5,327 nucleotides of DNA, from positions 1 to 5,327 of the forward strand of contig CAJPPQ010000083.1 of the NCBI GenBank assembly GCA_905372605.1, given 5' to 3'. This stretch comes from Porphyromonadaceae bacterium. GTDB lineage: Bacteria; Bacteroidota; Bacteroidia; Bacteroidales; Paludibacteraceae. Shown one piece after another: positions 1 through 5,327 of this stretch. The notes beneath the pieces are model-generated. The model did no database searches. It worked only from the letters and a program-made list of their open reading frames with translations, and had not been told where the DNA came from. The position numbers and the translations under genes were made by a program. Each line of letters opens with the position of its first letter. Positions within the stretch are counted from its first letter, which is position 1.

Positions 1-130
1 TATGGAGTCTATCCACAATGCTTGCCTCAAATATGGCGAAGAAAAAGGCTATATAAACTACGTAAAGGGTGCAAACATAGCAGGCTTTATGAAAGTTGCT
101 ACCGCAATGCTCGAACAAGGCGTTATCTAA
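1..130 (+). CDS. gdhA: NADP-type glutamate dehydrogenase, C-terminal end (partial)
   Basis: This is the last 42 codons of a gene entering from the left edge; the reading frame begins at base 2 and stops at TAA 128-130. The visible peptide starts MESIHNACLKYG and ends with GANIAGFMKVATAML plus EQGVI. This closely matches the C-terminus of the hexameric NADP-dependent glutamate dehydrogenases (E. coli GdhA ends NYVQGANIAGFVKVADAML then AQGVI). In that family the enzyme carries out reductive amination of 2-oxoglutarate with ammonium to glutamate in the cytoplasm, and this tail is part of the nucleotide-binding half. The catalytic lysine and the cofactor-specificity residues lie outside the window, so NADP preference is inferred from family resemblance. 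It is the only + strand gene here, converges on lemA, and is closed by the terminator at 170-206. Confidence 0.93.
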   Translation, partial: MESIHNACLKYGEEKGYINYVKGANIAGFMKVATAMLEQGVI

Positions 131-169
131 TTTAGATAATTTAGATAGTCTTATTTGATTTGAGATTTT

Positions 170-206
170 AGGCTCTTCCGATATGGGAGAGCCTAATTCT
201 TTTTAT
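170..206 (+). terminator. Intrinsic terminator of gdhA
   Basis: A 10-bp stem (170-179 AGGCTCTTCC pairing with 185-194 GGGAGAGCCT, one G-U pair) closes a 5-nt loop and is followed by AATTCTTTTTAT. The GC-rich stem and T-run only 40 bases past the gdhA stop make a standard rho-independent terminator on the + strand. The T-run is interrupted by a C, so efficiency is uncertain. Confidence 0.85.
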
Positions 207-211
207 AAACA

Positions 212-250
212 GCAAATAAAAAACTGCCCTTTATGCGAGAGCAGTCTTTG
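212..250 (-). terminator. Intrinsic terminator of lemA
   Basis: On the minus strand, ACTGCTC (245-239) pairs with GGGCAGT (229-223) in a 7-bp stem with one G-U pair and a 9-nt loop. It is followed by a run of six T (223-218, the first shared with the stem). It sits about 20 bases beyond the lemA stop codon. It faces the gdhA terminator across about 15 bases, insulating the convergent genes. Confidence 0.75.
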
Positions 251-266
251 GGGGTTGATTTTGATA

Positions 267-851
267 TTAGAACTCTACTTTTGGAGCTTTACTTGCTTCT
301 GGGTCGGCATCGAAGAAAGGTTTTTTGTTGAAGCCGAATATACCTGCAAGTATATTGTTTGGGAATCTCCTGACTTTCTTGTTGTAAACGCCTGCCGTCT
401 CGTTGTATCGCTGACGTGCTACCTGTATTCGGTTTTCCGTGCCTTCGAGTTGAGATTGTAGTTCGAGGAAATTCTGATTGGCTTTTAGTTCCGGATAACG
501 CTCTACCGATACCAAAAGGCGACTCAGAGCCGACGACAACTCCCCTTGTACCTGCTGAAACTGTTGCATTTTTTCGGGAGTGAGGTCTTGTGCATTGATA
601 GTCGTTTGTGTGGCGGCTGCACGTGCAGCTATTACCTCGCTAAGAGTGGTTTTTTCGTGTTCGGCGTATCCTTTTACGGTGGCTACCAGATTGCCTATTA
701 GGTCGTTGCGTCGCTGATACTGAGTCTCTACGTTAGACCATTCTTGGTCGACTGTTACCTCTGCGTTTACCATTCCATTATAACCCGATACTGCCCACAA
801 TACGAGCAGTACAATGACTCCGACTAGTAAGATTAATGTTTTTTTCTTCAT
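267..851 (-). CDS. lemA: LemA family membrane protein
   Basis: The 194-residue protein begins with MKKK and a hydrophobic helix (about residues 5-22), giving an N-in membrane anchor; the rest is predicted to be a helical bundle outside the cytoplasm. LemA family hallmarks are clear: QYQRRNDLIGNLVATVKGYA (about 44-63), the RYPELKANQNFLELQSQLEG segment (118-137), then GTEN and IQVARQRYNE (137-151), and YNKKVRRFP (156-164). Length matches the family (about 185-200 residues). The biochemical role of LemA proteins is poorly defined; many are encoded beside a TPM-domain (DUF477) membrane protein, but none follows here because the gene ends at a terminator facing gdhA. The start is chosen for the MKKK-plus-helix layout; no good Shine-Dalgarno is visible, as is normal in Bacteroidota. 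A dedicated promoter lies in the 92-bp gap upstream, so it is probably transcribed separately from rsmG. Confidence 0.95.
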   Translation of the reverse strand: MKKKTLILLVGVIVLLVLWAVSGYNGMVNAEVTVDQEWSNVETQYQRRNDLIGNLVATVKGYAEHEKTTLSEVIAARAAATQTTINAQDLTPEKMQQFQQVQGELSSALSRLLVSVERYPELKANQNFLELQSQLEGTENRIQVARQRYNETAGVYNKKVRRFPNNILAGIFGFNKKPFFDADPEASKAPKVEF

Positions 852-894
852 TTCTTAGTATGTGTTTTTTAGTTGTTGAGTGTAATAATTTGCA

Positions 895-924
895 CAAAAG
901 TAATACAAAAAAAGTCATACCCAA
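895..924 (-). promoter_or_regulatory. Bacteroidota-type promoter of lemA
   Basis: On the minus strand TTG (924-922) is followed after exactly 19 bases by TACTTTTG (902-895). This matches the primary sigma factor promoter described in Bacteroidota (-33 TTTG/TTG, about 19-21 bases, -7 TAnnTTTG). Transcription would start near 888, giving a leader of roughly 35-40 bases before the lemA ATG. The seven-base run GTATGAC occurs twice nearby (949-943 and 920-914, minus strand), the second copy between the two promoter elements. Confidence 0.75.
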
Positions 925-943
925 TGGAGTATCTATATAATTG

Positions 944-1585
944 TCATACTTTTTTTCGGCTGTTATCTATTGGCAGATATATTGCTTTTTTGGTGGAGAA
1001 ATAATCTTCTTCGAAGAAATCGCTTAGATTGTATACGCTTACAATATTTTTATACGGCTGTATCTCGGCTTGTAAATCGCCCCCTTTGAGGCATATAATC
1101 CCGTTTGGTAGTGCATTTTGCTGCGTTGTTGCAATATTTTTCGACGATAATCTCACCAAGTCGGTTAGCGACATTGCTGCACGCGACACTACAAAGTCGA
1201 ATGTACGTTTTTCGTCTTCGATACGACTATGAGAAAAAGTACAGTTACGCAGATCTAATGCCGATACTACCTCTTGGGCTACTTTTATCTTTTTTGCCAC
1301 CGAATCGAGTAAACAAAACGTACATTCGGTAAATATTATTGCCAGTGGGATAGCCGGAAAACCTCCTCCCGTACCGACATCGATAATACTTGTTCCTTTC
1401 TTGAAGGGCAATATCTTAGCTATTGCCAATGAGTGTAAGACATGATGTAAGTATAAGTTTTCGATATCTTTACGAGATATGACATTGATTTTTGTATTCC
1501 AGTCGGCATATAAATCAAACAGGGCAGCAAACTGCCGTGTCTGCTGCTCTGTAAGGGTTGGGAAATATTTCAGTATTTCATTCAT
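944..1585 (-). CDS. rsmG: 16S rRNA (guanine-527-N7)-methyltransferase RsmG
   Basis: The 213-residue protein is a full-length RsmG (GidB); E. coli RsmG has about 207 residues. In known members it uses S-adenosylmethionine to methylate N7 of G527 in 16S rRNA, within the 30S decoding region; loss gives low-level streptomycin resistance. Visible motifs in order: an N-terminal helical part with NVISRKD (34-40) and the HHVLHSLAI segment (47-55); the Rossmann SAM-binding loop IIDVGTGGGFPAIPLA (67-82); LLDSVAKK (92-99), including the acidic residue that contacts the SAM ribose in this fold; VSRA (133-136); and the C-terminal NGIICLKGGD strand (161-170). The ATG overlaps the TAA of the upstream lipoprotein gene by one base (TAATG), implying translational coupling and co-transcription. 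This start gives the usual N-terminus. The gene ends in TGA with no convincing terminator before the lemA promoter. Confidence 0.96.
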   Translation of the reverse strand: MNEILKYFPTLTEQQTRQFAALFDLYADWNTKINVISRKDIENLYLHHVLHSLAIAKILPFKKGTSIIDVGTGGGFPAIPLAIIFTECTFCLLDSVAKKIKVAQEVVSALDLRNCTFSHSRIEDEKRTFDFVVSRAAMSLTDLVRLSSKNIATTQQNALPNGIICLKGGDLQAEIQPYKNIVSVYNLSDFFEEDYFSTKKAIYLPIDNSRKKV

Positions 1586-2403
1586 TATCTGTTATTTTGT
1601 CTGGCTTTGCGTCGACATCTCACTCTTATAATAATGATAATGATCGCTACTACCAATAAAAGTATAGCCCATAGTTTCACTATTGCCATTAGTATGTAGA
1701 TTATTACCTGCCAGCCAGCTTTGAAGGCATCTACAATTTTATTGCCGAATGTCTTAGCGTGTTCATAATAAGATATATCCAAAGTGCTATATGCCACTGC
1801 ATTATTCATATATCGGAGCCGTCCCTCGATACTCTCTATATCGGAGCGTAGGTTTCCAATCTCTTTTTCGATAGAAACGATTTCCTCTACCTTATTTGCT
1901 TTTTTAAGCAACTCAAGATAACGAGCTTCGAGTTCCTTTTTGGTCTTCAGGCGAGCCGTTATATCGATATATTCTTCGGTAACGTCTTGTGAGTCTATCG
2001 ACATATCTTGCACATTGTCACTGCTTTTAGATATGCTATCGAGCATAGCATCGAAATTTTTGGCAGGTATACGCACCGATATAATATATGTAGTGATATC
2101 GTCGTATGTAGATCTGCTTTCACCTGATATACGTCCGCCAAATTTTCCTATATATTTGTATATAAGCGATTTGGTTTGAGCTGCATTTGAAGTCTCTATC
2201 GAGATACGACCTGTCTTGATTATTTGAGGTTCGATATCGATAGAGGCTTGTGAACCTCCGGTATTCAATGCCATGTCTTCGGCAATATATTCGTCTGCCG
2301 ACATTTTTGCATCCATAGAAGAAGCCAAAGACATTTCTTCTGTTTTACTGCTACATGCCGTTATTAAAGCGACTATAAGTATTAAGCCAAATATTTTCTT
2401 CAT
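1585..2403 (-). CDS. DUF4349 domain lipoprotein with C-terminal membrane helix
   Basis: This 272-residue protein has a lipoprotein signal: MKK, a hydrophobic stretch, and a lipobox ending ITAC with the lipidated cysteine at 17. After a flexible acidic region (18-55) comes a DUF4349-like domain: KTGRISIET (63-71), GGRISGESRS (89-98), VRIPAKNFDAMLDSIS (110-125) and DVTEEYIDITARL (140-152). A charged, probably coiled-coil helical segment runs from about 150 to 196 (KKELEARYLELLKKANKVEE and IEKEIGNLRSDIESIEGRL), then YSTLDISYYE. A hydrophobic helix spans about 231-259, ending in six isoleucines, followed by a basic tail (RVRCRRKARQNNR), which fits a cytoplasmic C-terminus. The layout suggests an inner-membrane protein with its coiled-coil part in the periplasm. 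Function of the family is not established. It lies 27 bp after the thioredoxin lipoprotein gene and overlaps rsmG by one base, so all three are probably one operon. Confidence 0.9.
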   Translation of the reverse strand: MKKIFGLILIVALITACSSKTEEMSLASSMDAKMSADEYIAEDMALNTGGSQASIDIEPQIIKTGRISIETSNAAQTKSLIYKYIGKFGGRISGESRSTYDDITTYIISVRIPAKNFDAMLDSISKSSDNVQDMSIDSQDVTEEYIDITARLKTKKELEARYLELLKKANKVEEIVSIEKEIGNLRSDIESIEGRLRYMNNAVAYSTLDISYYEHAKTFGNKIVDAFKAGWQVIIYILMAIVKLWAILLLVVAIIIIIIRVRCRRKARQNNR

Positions 2404-2430
2404 AAACTTGCTTTTTTATTTAGTGATTAA

Positions 2431-3474
2431 TTATTTTTGATTCAGAATATCTTCTATTTCGTTGATGTGTAGGTTGCGACCTACGATTTTTCCCTCTTTG
2501 TCGAGTAGTATGGTATTGGGGATAAAGCTAATAGCGTATAGTCGAGCAGGGTAGCTATCCCAATGTTTGAGGTCTGATATGTTTGTCCATTTCAGCTGGA
2601 ATCTTTCGATTGCTCCCGCCCAATCTTCTTTTTTACTATCGAGCGATACCCCGATGATAGCGAATTTTTTGCCTTTGTATTTGTCGTACAGTGCTTTGAG
2701 TGATGGTAATGCTTTTCGACACGGACCGCACCACGAAGCCCAGAAATCGATAAGCAGATAGTCGGTCTGCCCTACGAGGGAGCTAAGTTTCACCTCATTG
2801 CCATTGATATCATTGGCAGAAAAATCTATAAAAGGTTGTCCGACAGATGCTTTCTTTTCTTGCTCGATATTAGAGATAATCTTTGCTATCTTCTTGTCGG
2901 TCTTGAAGTTGTCGTCGAGTAGCGATATTATTTCTTCTCGCTGAGCTATCGACATTCCCCAATATGCCGAGAGGAATGCTATTTTTCCTACAATATTTTT
3001 AGGGTTGTTGCGGGCAAAGTTGTAGCCAAGTTCGACATACTCTTTATCTACCTCTGCTGCTGCTTTTTCGGAGATATTCAGCGCATTTTCGTACTTTTTG
3101 TCAAGTTGCTTATTTTGCTTCCAAAAGTCTGAGTATATGTCGTTTAGATTAGTTCCCGAAACATCTACTTCGTTGTCGGCTCCGATTTTTATATTTATCT
3201 GTCCGCTTTCGAGTACTATTTGCCTCTCAATAGGCTCATCCTGATCCATATCTATCTGCAGAGTTACTATTTTAGGAGTATCTACCCTACATTTGAAAGA
3301 GAATTTACCTTTTTTTATCTCTGTGCTGTCGAGGTGAGTCATATCAATATCGGTCAGATATACTGTCTTGTTATCCAAGCGATTGTCTGCTATTACACCT
3401 TCGATTTTCAGATTTGTCTTGCTGCATGCCACCACGACGAGTATCGCTGCGACGATTGTGATGATTTTTTTCAT
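2431..3474 (-). CDS. TlpA-like thioredoxin-fold lipoprotein (DUF4369-type N-terminus)
   Basis: The 347-residue protein has a lipoprotein signal peptide (MKKIITIVAAILVVVAC, lipidated Cys17). Residues about 22-105 form a beta-rich region (KIEGVIADNRLDNKTVYL, then DSTEIKKGKFSFK) typical of the DUF4369 domain common in Bacteroidota; a helical linker covers about 110-205. The C-terminal TlpA/ResA-like thioredoxin domain begins at VGQPFIDFSANDINGNEVKL (211-230), has the active site WASWCGPCRKALPSL (245-259; Cys249 and Cys252), GVSLDSKKEDW (275-285), and the conserved cis-proline segment SFIPNTILLD (316-325, Pro319). Family members are envelope-located thiol:disulfide oxidoreductases, often reductive; the substrate is unknown here. 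The residues after Cys17 (SKTNLK) are not acidic, so a surface-export signal is not evident and periplasmic orientation is likely. No promoter box is seen in the 65-bp gap after porX, so co-transcription with porX is possible; DUF4349 and rsmG follow closely. Confidence 0.92.
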   Translation of the reverse strand: MKKIITIVAAILVVVACSKTNLKIEGVIADNRLDNKTVYLTDIDMTHLDSTEIKKGKFSFKCRVDTPKIVTLQIDMDQDEPIERQIVLESGQINIKIGADNEVDVSGTNLNDIYSDFWKQNKQLDKKYENALNISEKAAAEVDKEYVELGYNFARNNPKNIVGKIAFLSAYWGMSIAQREEIISLLDDNFKTDKKIAKIISNIEQEKKASVGQPFIDFSANDINGNEVKLSSLVGQTDYLLIDFWASWCGPCRKALPSLKALYDKYKGKKFAIIGVSLDSKKEDWAGAIERFQLKWTNISDLKHWDSYPARLYAISFIPNTILLDKEGKIVGRNLHINEIEDILNQK

Positions 3475-3539
3475 ATCTTACTATTTTTGTGTTTTTATGT
3501 GTTTGTTTTAATTTGCTTGTTTATAGTATTTTGCGTCTG

Positions 3540-5093
3540 CTACCCCTTACCGTTAAGCACCGCAAATGCTACTACCATCTCTTCGAGCGATATACCGCCG
3601 TGTTGGAAAGAGTCTTTGAAATATGTAGAGTAATAGTTGAAGTTGTTTGGATAAGCCATGAAGTTCCTGTTTTTGGCGAATATATATGTAGAACTTACAT
3701 TGGGGCTTGGTAGCATCGCTTTTTGCGGATTGGTGATGTCGAATACCTCGTTTTTGTTGTAATTCAGAGCTTTACCTACCTTGTAACGTAGGTTGGTAGA
3801 GGTGTTTCTATCGCCTATCACTTTTATCGGTTTATTTACCTGTACGGTACCGTGGTCGGTAGTGATTATTACTTTGTAGCCGCTTACGGACAATTCTTTG
3901 AATAACTGCATTATAGGCGAGTATCTGAACCAATTGACCGATAGGGCTCTATATGCAGTTTCCGTATTGGCTATCTCTTTTATTACCTTCATTTCCGTAC
4001 GGGTATGAGATAGCATATCGATAAAGTTCAGTACACAGACATTTAGCTGATTGTCTTTTAGTTGAGGTAGCTTTTCGATTAGCTTGCCGTCTTCGGGCAT
4101 ACTTGCTATCTTATTGTAAGAAAAGCTTATGTTTTTACGATATCTTTGCAACAATAGCTCGATTAGTTTGTCTTCATACAAGTTTTTACCGTTCTCTTCG
4201 TTGTCGTCGAACCAATATTGAGGGTACATCTCTTTGATTTGCAGCGGCATAAGCCCCGACATCAGAGCATTTCGAGCATATTGGGTGGTGGTGGGCAGTA
4301 TTGAATAGTATAGTATCTCTTTTTCAATGGTATAGAACTCTTCCAATAGCTGCTGAACCATTTTCCACTGGTCGTAGCGGAAATTGTCTATCACTATCAA
4401 AAACACTTTATCGCCCCCATCGAGCAGAGGAAATATATGTTTCTTAAATATATCGGGCGACATAGTCGGGCGACTATCGGGCGAAGTAAACCAGCTGAGA
4501 TAGTTTTTCGATATGTATTTCGAAAAAGCGAAATTCGCTTCTTCTTTTTGCGACAATAGTATGTTGTAGAGTTCGTTTTGCGTTTGGTCGAGCCGTAAAT
4601 CCCAGTAGGTGAGCTGTTTGTATAGTTCGAAAAAATCCTCATCGGAGTCGGCTTCCGATATTTGATTGTTTATCTGTATAAACTCGCTGCTATATGCCGA
4701 GTTGGTTTGCTCTTTTACGATAGCATTCTGATGAAGATGTTTTTTTAGTACGAGTAGTATCTGGCTGGGATTGACCGGTTTAGTGAGGAAATCGGCTATC
4801 TGTTTGCCGATAGCTAAGTCCATTATATTTTCAGCTTCGCTTTTGGTAATCATGACTATCGGTAGATTAGGCTTACTCTGCTTTATCTGCGATAAAGTAT
4901 CGAGCCCCGATAGCCCCGGCATATTTTCATCGAGAAATATTATATCGAACTGGTTGTTGTTGATGAGCTCGATGGCATCTATACCGTTTGTAGTCTTTTC
5001 GACCTCATAGCCTTTGTCGGCAAGGAAGAGGAAGTAAGACTGCAAAAGATCTATTTCGTCGTCGACCCAAAGTATTTTTCCCTGTTTATCCAT
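3540..5093 (-). CDS. porX: PorX-type response regulator with PglZ/alkaline phosphatase-superfamily domain
   Basis: The 517-residue protein matches PorX of Porphyromonas gingivalis (about 518 residues) in length and architecture. Residues 1-120 are a CheY-like receiver: acidic pocket DDE (11-13), phosphoacceptor Asp55 in FLDENMPG, Thr83 in MITKS, and Lys105 in LTKP. A helical linker (about 121-205) leads to an alkaline-phosphatase-superfamily domain of PglZ type: FLIVIDNFRYDQW (231-243), LPTTTQYARNALMSG (266-280, with the candidate nucleophile Thr270), NFIDMLSHTR (356-365), TTDHGT (411-416) and QHGG (497-500). Asp236, Asp359, His363, Asp413, His414 and His498 are the expected ligands for two metal ions, so the domain looks catalytically intact. 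In P. gingivalis PorX pairs with histidine kinase PorY and sigma factor SigP to control type IX secretion, and its output domain is a zinc-dependent phosphodiesterase acting on oligonucleotides. No helix-turn-helix output domain is present and no kinase gene lies in the window. Role in type IX secretion here is inferred. Confidence 0.93.
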   Translation of the reverse strand: MDKQGKILWVDDEIDLLQSYFLFLADKGYEVEKTTNGIDAIELINNNQFDIIFLDENMPGLSGLDTLSQIKQSKPNLPIVMITKSEAENIMDLAIGKQIADFLTKPVNPSQILLVLKKHLHQNAIVKEQTNSAYSSEFIQINNQISEADSDEDFFELYKQLTYWDLRLDQTQNELYNILLSQKEEANFAFSKYISKNYLSWFTSPDSRPTMSPDIFKKHIFPLLDGGDKVFLIVIDNFRYDQWKMVQQLLEEFYTIEKEILYYSILPTTTQYARNALMSGLMPLQIKEMYPQYWFDDNEENGKNLYEDKLIELLLQRYRKNISFSYNKIASMPEDGKLIEKLPQLKDNQLNVCVLNFIDMLSHTRTEMKVIKEIANTETAYRALSVNWFRYSPIMQLFKELSVSGYKVIITTDHGTVQVNKPIKVIGDRNTSTNLRYKVGKALNYNKNEVFDITNPQKAMLPSPNVSSTYIFAKNRNFMAYPNNFNYYSTYFKDSFQHGGISLEEMVVAFAVLNGKG

Positions 5094-5130
5094 ATTGTTC
5101 CCTTTTTGTAATAATAATTGTTTTAACGGA

Positions 5131-5138
5131 CAAAAGTA
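5131..5138 (-). promoter_or_regulatory. Probable -7 promoter element for porX
   Basis: The minus strand reads TACTTTTG, a perfect TAnnTTTG octamer and identical to the lemA -7 box, 37 bases upstream of the porX ATG. No TTG or TTTG is found 19-21 bases upstream; the nearest candidate is a TTTT about 24 bases away. Either the -33 part is weak or an activator helps. It lies in the pyrG-porX gap, so porX can be transcribed independently of pyrG. Confidence 0.6.
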
Positions 5139-5194
5139 CGATTAAATTGTGATTTAGGGATAAAACGGAGTTTTAGTATAATCGATAGTAATGA

Positions 5195-5327
5195 TTAATG
5201 TATAGAATTGCGTATAAAGTCGATAAACAACGGGTGCGGACGAAGTACCGTCGAACTGTATTCGGGGTGGAACTGTACGCCTATGTACCAATGTTTCGGG
5301 TCGGCAAGCTCGATTATCTCCGTCAGG
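5195..5327 (-). CDS. pyrG: CTP synthase, C-terminal end (partial)
   Basis: Forty-four sense codons of a gene entering from the right edge, ending with TAA at 5197-5195. The peptide reads [20 protein letters not shown] then [20 protein letters not shown] and SIH. This matches the end of the class I glutamine amidotransferase domain of CTP synthase: VQFHPE carries the His and Glu of the Cys-His-Glu triad, and RPHPLF is the signature that follows it in PyrG proteins. CTP synthase makes CTP from UTP, ATP and glutamine-derived ammonia in the cytoplasm. The catalytic cysteine and the synthetase domain lie outside the window. It is followed, after 101 bp, by porX in the same orientation, with a separate -7 box in between and no strong terminator. 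Confidence 0.92.
   Translation of the reverse strand, partial: LTEIIELADPKHWYIGVQFHPEYSSTVLRPHPLFIDFIRNSIH

Noticed and set aside
131..148. Two tandem copies of TTTAGATA(A/G) just after the gdhA stop
   Set aside because: Only two 9-bp units in AT-rich DNA with no neighbouring structure; probably simple-sequence drift.
183..461. 92-codon open frame on the + strand antisense to lemA
   Set aside because: It starts inside the gdhA terminator, runs antisense to a clear LemA gene, and its translation is cysteine- and tryptophan-rich with no recognisable domain.
928..950. 5-bp inverted repeat AGTAT/ATACT with T-run at the rsmG stop
   Set aside because: The T-run follows on the + strand, where no gene ends; on the minus strand there is no T-run, so it is not a terminator for rsmG.
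1960..1971. Perfect 12-bp palindrome TATATCGATATA
   Set aside because: It lies inside the DUF4349 coding sequence and arises from Tyr-Ile-Asp-Ile codons; TATCG/CGATA words are common throughout the window.
3220..3713. Two overlapping + strand open frames across the porX/tlpA-like junction
   Set aside because: Both are antisense to well-supported genes, have poor composition (Cys/Phe/Tyr rich) and no start context or domain.
4397..4642. 81-codon open frame on the minus strand inside porX
   Set aside because: It is out of frame within the intact PorX coding sequence and has a low-complexity basic translation; treated as a shadow.
5161..5175. Palindrome TAAAAC-GGA-GTTTTA downstream of pyrG, considered as a terminator
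   Set aside because: The 6-bp stem is almost all A-T with a 3-nt loop, and no T-run follows on the minus strand; too weak to call.

Overview
The window looks like an ordinary chromosomal segment of a Bacteroidota genome, most likely order Bacteroidales. The grounds are a PorX-type response regulator, a TlpA-like thioredoxin lipoprotein with an apparent DUF4369-type N-terminal region, two copies of the Bacteroidota -7 promoter octamer TAnnTTTG (both reading TACTTTTG), A-rich leaders with little or no Shine-Dalgarno sequence, and an AT-rich composition. Genus cannot be decided from the sequence. There are no signs of phage, insertion sequences, tRNA, rRNA or CRISPR.

Layout from left to right. 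The last 42 codons of NADP-type glutamate dehydrogenase (gdhA) lie on the + strand at 1-130 and are followed by a strong intrinsic terminator. Everything else is on the minus strand. Read in the direction of transcription, from the right edge leftward: the C-terminal 44 codons of CTP synthase (pyrG, 5195-5327); a 101-bp gap with a -7 promoter box; porX (3540-5093); a 65-bp gap; a TlpA-like thioredoxin lipoprotein (2431-3474); a 27-bp gap; a DUF4349 lipoprotein (1585-2403); rsmG (944-1585), overlapping the previous gene by one base in TAATG; a 92-bp gap with a near-consensus promoter; lemA (267-851); and a terminator facing that of gdhA.

The likely transcription units are gdhA ending rightward; pyrG ending leftward; tlpA-like, DUF4349 and rsmG as an operon, possibly extended by read-through from porX; and lemA from its own promoter. 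Most of the middle of the window concerns the envelope: PorX regulates type IX secretion in relatives such as Porphyromonas gingivalis, the thioredoxin lipoprotein handles thiols or disulfides outside the cytoplasm, the DUF4349 protein is a lipoprotein with an added C-terminal membrane helix, and LemA is an N-terminally anchored membrane protein. RsmG and PyrG are housekeeping enzymes. The most interesting gene is porX, a receiver domain fused to an alkaline-phosphatase-superfamily (PglZ-type) domain that keeps all the residues expected for phosphorylation and two-metal catalysis. I found no clearly new biological system.
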